A stretch of 42,884 bases of DNA from an uncultured Pelagibacteraceae bacterium (GTDB lineage: Bacteria; Pseudomonadota; Alphaproteobacteria; Pelagibacterales; Pelagibacteraceae). The stretch covers positions 1 to 42,884 of the forward strand of contig CACAKN010000009.1 of assembly GCA_902533075.1 (NCBI GenBank), read 5' to 3'. The translations under genes were made by a program, and so were the position numbers. Positions 36,581 through 42,884 of this stretch are shown here, piece after piece. Below the pieces are notes generated by a model. That model made no database searches and was not told the origin of the DNA. It was given only the letters and a program-made list of their open reading frames with translations. Each line of letters opens with the position of its first letter. The stretch's first letter is position 1.

Positions 36581-36615
36581 ACTGTAAAAAAAGCTCATTT
36601 TTGCTAATGTGTTAC

Positions 36616-36644
36616 TTGAAGACCATTTGGTCATATGTTAATTA
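36616..36644 (+). promoter_or_regulatory. Candidate promoter of the F1 ATP synthase operon
   Basis: TTGAAG (36616-36621) is followed after 17 nt by TAATTA (36639-36644), in the 107-bp gap between priA and atpH. The spacer contains a short inverted repeat, GACCA/TGGTC (36621-36630). The predicted start would leave a leader of about 35 nt. Confidence 0.35.
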
Positions 36645-36687
36645 GAGCGTAATTTTAAATTTATCATCAACATTTTGAGGTAATAAG

Positions 36688-37245
36688 TTGAGTAAAAACA
36701 AAGTATTTTCGAACACTTCGGCTGATAGATATTCTTTAGCTTTGTATGAGCTTGCTAAAGAGACAAACTTGTTAATTCAAATAGAGGCAAATTCTATCGC
36801 TTTTTTGAATTTGATATTAAATAATAAAGAATTTAATGATTTAGTGAAAGATCCGACAATTAATAGAGAAGTATTAACTAAAATTATAAATGAAATTTCT
36901 AAGAACTCTAAATTGGAAGTTTTATTTAATAATTTTTTAAACTTATTAGTTGCTAAAAGAAGGTTTTTTTACGTAGAAAAAATTTTAAATAGTTTTTTAG
37001 AAATTTGTTCAAAAAAAAGAGGTGAGCTTAAAGCAGAAATAAAATCTGCAAAAAAATTAAGTCAAGATGAAATAATTAAGATCACTGATGAATTATCGAA
37101 TAATTTTAAATCAAAAATAAAATTAAACTATACTTTTGATCAAAGTTTAATTGGAGGCTTGGTTGTACAAATTGGAAGTACGATGATTGATACCTCTATT
37201 AAAAATAAATTACAACAAATTGAAAACAAAATGTTAGAGGCATAA
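36688..37245 (+). CDS. atpH: ATP synthase F1 delta subunit
   Basis: The delta subunit links the F1 head to the peripheral stalk. The 185-residue protein is low in conservation but shows [15 protein letters not shown] at the N-terminus, [27 protein letters not shown] and the C-terminal [22 protein letters not shown] signature (given in part). The start is TTG at 36688, supported by GAGG eight bases upstream. It is the first gene of atpHAGDC; the F0 genes are not in this window, as expected for alphaproteobacteria, where they form a separate operon. Confidence 0.95.
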   Translation: MSKNKVFSNTSADRYSLALYELAKETNLLIQIEANSIAFLNLILNNKEFNDLVKDPTINREVLTKIINEISKNSKLEVLFNNFLNLLVAKRRFFYVEKILNSFLEICSKKRGELKAEIKSAKKLSQDEIIKITDELSNNFKSKIKLNYTFDQSLIGGLVVQIGSTMIDTSIKNKLQQIENKMLEA

Positions 37246-37246
37246 A

Positions 37247-38782
37247 ATGGAAATAAACCCGTCTGAAGTTACAAAAATTTTAAAAGAACAAATCAAAAAT
37301 TTTGGAGAAAAAGTAGAAATTTCTGAAGTTGGACAAGTATTATCAGTTGGAGATGGTATAGCCAGAATCTACGGTTTGGACAATGTGCAAGCTGGAGAGA
37401 TGGTAGAGTTTTCTGATGGTTCAAAAGGAATGGCTCTTAATTTAGAAAGTGAAAATGTAGGAGTTGTTATTTTTGGTGATGATCGAAATATTAAAGAGGG
37501 TGATGTTGTGAAAAGAACAGGAAATATTGTAGATACACCTGTTGGTAAAGAGCTTCTCGGAAGAGTAGTTGATGGATTAGGTAATCCAATAGATGGAAAA
37601 GGTACTTTGGAAAAAAGTATTAAAAAAAGCAGAGTTGAGGTTAAAGCTCCTGGAATTATTCCAAGACAATCTGTCAGCCAACCAATGCAAACAGGTTTAA
37701 AATCAATTGATAGCCTTGTTCCAATTGGCAGAGGACAACGGGAATTAATTATTGGAGACCGTCAAACAGGAAAAACTGCTGTTGCGATTGACGCAATTAT
37801 AAATCAAAAAAAAATAAATGAGTCAGGTGATGAGAAACAAAAACTATATTGTATTTATGTTGCTGTGGGACAAAAAAGATCAACTGTAAGACAGATACAA
37901 AAAACACTAGAGGAAGCTGGAGCAATGGATTATACAACTATTGTTGCGGCAACAGCATCAGACTCGGCGCCATTACAATTTTTAGCACCCTACACAGGAT
38001 GTGCAATGGGTGAATATTTTAGAGATAACGGAATGCATGCATTGATAATTTATGATGACTTGTCAAAACAAGCAGTAGCATATCGACAAATGTCACTTAT
38101 ACTCAGAAGGCCTCCAGGAAGAGAAGCATATCCTGGTGATGTCTTTTATTTACATAGCAGACTATTAGAAAGAGCAGCAAAGTTAAGCGATGAGCATGGC
38201 GGAGGATCTTTAACTGCTCTTCCAATTATAGAAACTCAGGGTGGAGACGTATCAGCTTATATTCCAACAAATGTAATTTCAATTACCGATGGACAAATAT
38301 TTTTAGAAACTGAACTTTTTAACCAAGGTATAAGACCTGCTATAAATGTTGGTTTATCTGTATCAAGAGTTGGATCTGCAGCTCAAACCAAAGCAATGAA
38401 AAAAGTTTCTGGCTCAATGAAACTTGAATTAGCACAATATAGAGAAATGGCTGCATTTGCTCAGTTTGGCTCTGACCTAGATGCTTCTACGCAGCAACTT
38501 TTAAACAGAGGCTCTAAATTAACGGAACTTTTAAAGCAAAAACAATATTCTCCAATGACTGTTGCGGAACAAGTGATTTCAGTATTTTGTGGAGTAAAAG
38601 GTTATTTGGATGATATTGACTTAAAAGATATTGCAGAATTTGAAATAAAAATAATCGATAAGTGTAAATCTGAAAAACCAGATATAATTGACTCTATATT
38701 AAGTTCAGGAATACTTGAAGAAGGTCCTGAAAAAAACCTAATAGACCTTATTACAAATTTAAAAAAGAATTTTAAATCTTAA
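37247..38782 (+). CDS. atpA: ATP synthase F1 alpha subunit
   Basis: The alpha subunit forms the non-catalytic nucleotide sites of the F1 hexamer. The 511-residue protein shows [18 protein letters not shown], the P-loop GDRQTGKT (residues 170-177), [37 protein letters not shown] (given in part as [13 protein letters not shown]) and the alpha/beta signature [14 protein letters not shown] with the arginine finger. It begins 1 nt after the atpH stop. Length and motifs are standard. Confidence 0.98.
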   Translation: MEINPSEVTKILKEQIKNFGEKVEISEVGQVLSVGDGIARIYGLDNVQAGEMVEFSDGSKGMALNLESENVGVVIFGDDRNIKEGDVVKRTGNIVDTPVGKELLGRVVDGLGNPIDGKGTLEKSIKKSRVEVKAPGIIPRQSVSQPMQTGLKSIDSLVPIGRGQRELIIGDRQTGKTAVAIDAIINQKKINESGDEKQKLYCIYVAVGQKRSTVRQIQKTLEEAGAMDYTTIVAATASDSAPLQFLAPYTGCAMGEYFRDNGMHALIIYDDLSKQAVAYRQMSLILRRPPGREAYPGDVFYLHSRLLERAAKLSDEHGGGSLTALPIIETQGGDVSAYIPTNVISITDGQIFLETELFNQGIRPAINVGLSVSRVGSAAQTKAMKKVSGSMKLELAQYREMAAFAQFGSDLDASTQQLLNRGSKLTELLKQKQYSPMTVAEQVISVFCGVKGYLDDIDLKDIAEFEIKIIDKCKSEKPDIIDSILSSGILEEGPEKNLIDLITNLKKNFKS

Positions 38783-38792
38783 ATTATTTTTT

Positions 38793-41088
<2,296 letters not shown>

Positions 41089-41089
<1 letters not shown>

Positions 41090-41481
41090 TGAGTGAAGAG
41101 TTTAAGATTGAAATAGTAAATCCAGAAAAATCTTTTTTGTTAAAAGAAGATGTCACAGAAGTTATTATTCCAGCTTTTGAGGGCGAAATGGGAATACTTA
41201 AAGATCATATTTCAATTATTTCATTTTTAAAACCAGGCTTAATCATAATTAATGCAAAATCTGGAGAGGAAAAATATTATGTAGAGGATGGGGTAGTTGA
41301 ATTTAAGAATAATAATTTATCTATTCTCACAAGCTCTGTATATAATTTAAAAGATCTTGAAAAAAGTAAATTACAAAATTTATTAAAAGAAGCTGAAGAA
41401 GCTGCTAATAATGAAGAAATTAATGATCAATCTAAGTATTTAATTGATCAAAAAATCGAAGTTTTAAAATCACTTAATTAA
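41089..41481 (+). CDS. atpC: ATP synthase F1 epsilon subunit
   Basis: Epsilon binds the gamma shaft and can inhibit ATP hydrolysis. The 130-residue protein shows the N-terminal beta-sandwich (FKIEIVNPEKSFL, VIIPAFEGEMGILKDH) and a C-terminal helical hairpin rich in Glu and Lys. It starts one base inside the atpD stop and is the last gene of the F1 operon. Its 3' end overlaps the convergent rppH gene by 12 bp, and no terminator hairpin is visible. Confidence 0.95.
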
Positions 41482-41949
41482 AATTTTTTTAATTTTTTCT
41501 TTAAGTTCTTCATAAACATGAAGTTTAAAGTTAACAACAGTTTCTGTTATCATATCTAGATCTATCCATTTCCATTCTATAAACTCTGGATTTCTCGTTT
41601 TTATATCAATTTCATTATCATTTCCTAAATATTTCATTAAGAACCATTTTTGTTTTTGCCCTCTAAATTTCCCTTTCCAAATTTTACCTAGTAAATTTTT
41701 TGGTAGATCATAACTTGTGGAGCCATTAATTTCTTTTAAAAGTTTAACATTTTTAATTCCAGTCTCTTCCTCTAATTCTCTATATGCAGCTGACAAATGA
41801 TCTTCACCATCATCAACTCCACCTTGAGGCATTTGCCAAAAATTTCTTTGATTATCTATTCTTTTTCCTACAAAAACTTTGTTGTCTTTATTCAGCACAA
41901 CTATACCCACTCCATTTCTTAAAGGGAGGTTTTTAAATTTTTCTTCCAT
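41470..41949 (-). CDS. rppH: RNA pyrophosphohydrolase (Nudix)
   Basis: RppH removes pyrophosphate from 5' triphosphate ends of RNA and so starts mRNA decay. The 159-residue protein shows RNGVGIVVLNKDNKVFVGKR, NFWQMPQGGVDDGED and a complete Nudix box (residues 43-65, with REL-EEETGI in the order RELEEETGI). It follows ctpA by 1 nt on the minus strand, so it is probably cotranscribed with it. This ctpA-rppH pairing next to the F1 operon is typical of alphaproteobacteria. Its 3' end overlaps atpC by 12 bp. Confidence 0.94.
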   Translation of the reverse strand: MEEKFKNLPLRNGVGIVVLNKDNKVFVGKRIDNQRNFWQMPQGGVDDGEDHLSAAYRELEEETGIKNVKLLKEINGSTSYDLPKNLLGKIWKGKFRGQKQKWFLMKYLGNDNEIDIKTRNPEFIEWKWIDLDMITETVVNFKLHVYEELKEKIKKILIK

Positions 41950-41950
41950 T

Positions 41951-42884
41951 TTATCCGTTAACTAATTTGATAGCGTAATTTAGTTGATTATCTGTTTTAG
42001 TTTTTATTTTAAAATCATCGCTTTCTTCAGTAATTTCAATGTCTGGTGATACACCAACCTCAGAAATTGACTTTCCTGATGGAAGATAATATTTTGCAAC
42101 TGTCAATCTGATTGCTCCATTATTATTTAAAGGAATAATAGATTGTACCGAACCTTTTCCATAACTGTTTTCACCTAATAGAATTGCTCGTTTATGATCC
42201 TTAAGAGCACCAGCAACAATTTCTGATGCTGAAGCTGATCCATAATTTATTAAAACAATAATTGCTTTTCCATTGGTTAAGTCACCCTTTTTTGCAAACC
42301 ATTTTCTATTTTCAGAATTTTTTCTACTTTTCGTGGAGACTATTTCTCCGTCATCTAAAAAAAAATCAGAAATTTTTATTGCCTGAGAAAGTAGTCCACC
42401 TGGATTATTTCTTAGATCTAAAATATATGCTTTGATATTTTTATCTTTTTCAAAATCTTTTATTTTTTTTTCGATTTGTTTACCACTATTTTCATTAAAA
42501 GATGTTAGTCTAATATATCCTATATTTTTTTCTAAAAGATCAGCTTTGACCGATTGAATTTGAATGATTTCTCTAATAATATTAAAAGTTAATGCTTTCT
42601 TTTCACCTCTTCTACGAATAGTGAGCTCAATTCCAGATCCTACAGCCCCTCTCATAAGATCTACCGCTTCACTTAAAGATTTGCCTTGAACCTGAATATT
42701 GTTTATTTTGACAATATAATCACCTGCTTTTATTCCAGCTCTAGAAGCTGGCGTGTCATCAATGGGCGAAATTACTTTTACAACTCCCGACTCCATACTG
42801 ACTTCAATACCAAGCCCTCCAAATTCACCACTTGTTTCTGTTTGCATTTCATTAAAAATTTCAGGTGACATATAAGCAGAATAT
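41951..42884 (-). CDS. ctpA: C-terminal processing peptidase CtpA, S41 family (partial, N-terminus outside window)
   Basis: CtpA-type serine proteases act in the periplasm on the C-termini of exported proteins. About 311 codons are present and the frame is open through the right edge, reading YSAYMSPEIFNEMQ, so the true start lies outside the window. Visible are a PDZ domain (GGLGIEVSMESGVVKVISPI, then ASRAGIKAGDYIVKINN), LDLRNNPGGLLSQAI, the catalytic Ser in INYGSASASEIVAGAL and the catalytic Lys in GENSYGKGSVQSI. The C-terminal domain ends shortly after GVSPDIEITEE, so this is a short-tailed family member. It lies 1 nt upstream of rppH. Confidence 0.95.
   Translation of the reverse strand, partial: YSAYMSPEIFNEMQTETSGEFGGLGIEVSMESGVVKVISPIDDTPASRAGIKAGDYIVKINNIQVQGKSLSEAVDLMRGAVGSGIELTIRRRGEKKALTFNIIREIIQIQSVKADLLEKNIGYIRLTSFNENSGKQIEKKIKDFEKDKNIKAYILDLRNNPGGLLSQAIKISDFFLDDGEIVSTKSRKNSENRKWFAKKGDLTNGKAIIVLINYGSASASEIVAGALKDHKRAILLGENSYGKGSVQSIIPLNNNGAIRLTVAKYYLPSGKSISEVGVSPDIEITEESDDFKIKTKTDNQLNYAIKLVNG

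Overview
The window looks like a piece of a SAR11 (Pelagibacterales) chromosome. The sequence is strongly AT-rich (roughly 30% GC by eye). Genes are packed with gaps of a few bases or short overlaps, and no gap between genes exceeds about 160 bp. It carries the DMSP-demethylation cluster in the arrangement I recall for Pelagibacter (dmdC-dmdB-hydrolase-dmdA), set among alphaproteobacterial core operons. I see no tRNA, rRNA, insertion sequence, integrase, phage gene or CRISPR array.

Layout. (1) 1-1432, minus strand: ftsY (cut by the window edge) and dapF. (2) 1485-1580, plus strand: a multi-hairpin structured RNA in the 5' leader of ffh. (3) 1594-7830: ffh, rpsP, trmD, rplS, leuC, leuD, leuB. 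rimM is missing from its usual place, and the S16 and L19 proteins both carry long Lys/Glu/Ala/Pro-rich tails. (4) 7857-13129: dmdC, dmdB, an alpha/beta hydrolase and dmdA, followed by asd (13145-14152) and sdhCDAB (14142-17401). (5) 17391-24133: an apparent catabolic module. An IclR regulator and a CoA-acylating semialdehyde dehydrogenase (mmsA) are read leftward. An iron-type alcohol dehydrogenase and a three-part TRAP transporter are read rightward, with a strong hairpin terminator/attenuator between the binding protein and the membrane subunits. (6) 24153-33256: a small exported protein of unknown function, then mdh-sucC-sucD-sucA-sucB-lpd. (7) 33280-36580: a membrane-anchored glucose/sorbosone-dehydrogenase-like protein that seems to lack the catalytic His, then priA. 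(8) 36688-41481: the F1 ATP synthase operon atpHAGDC. (9) 41470-42884, minus strand: rppH and ctpA (5' end cut by the window edge).

How it works together. The core backbone covers protein targeting, ribosome and tRNA functions, leucine and lysine/threonine precursor synthesis, the TCA cycle (SDH, MDH, succinyl-CoA synthetase, 2-oxoglutarate dehydrogenase) and ATP synthase. Two catabolic blocks appear to interrupt this backbone: the DMSP block between leuB and asd, and the IclR/mmsA/ADH/TRAP block between sdhCDAB and mdh-sucCDAB-lpd. Both should feed C2/C3 acyl-CoA or aldehyde carbon into the TCA cycle encoded around them.

Most valuable leads: the structured ffh leader RNA, the undefined hydrolase inside a DMSP cluster that lacks dmdD, the unknown substrate of the TRAP/ADH/MmsA module, the paired tails on S16 and L19, and the GSDH-like protein with a substituted catalytic site. 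Functions come from motifs and gene order read by eye; no database search was run.
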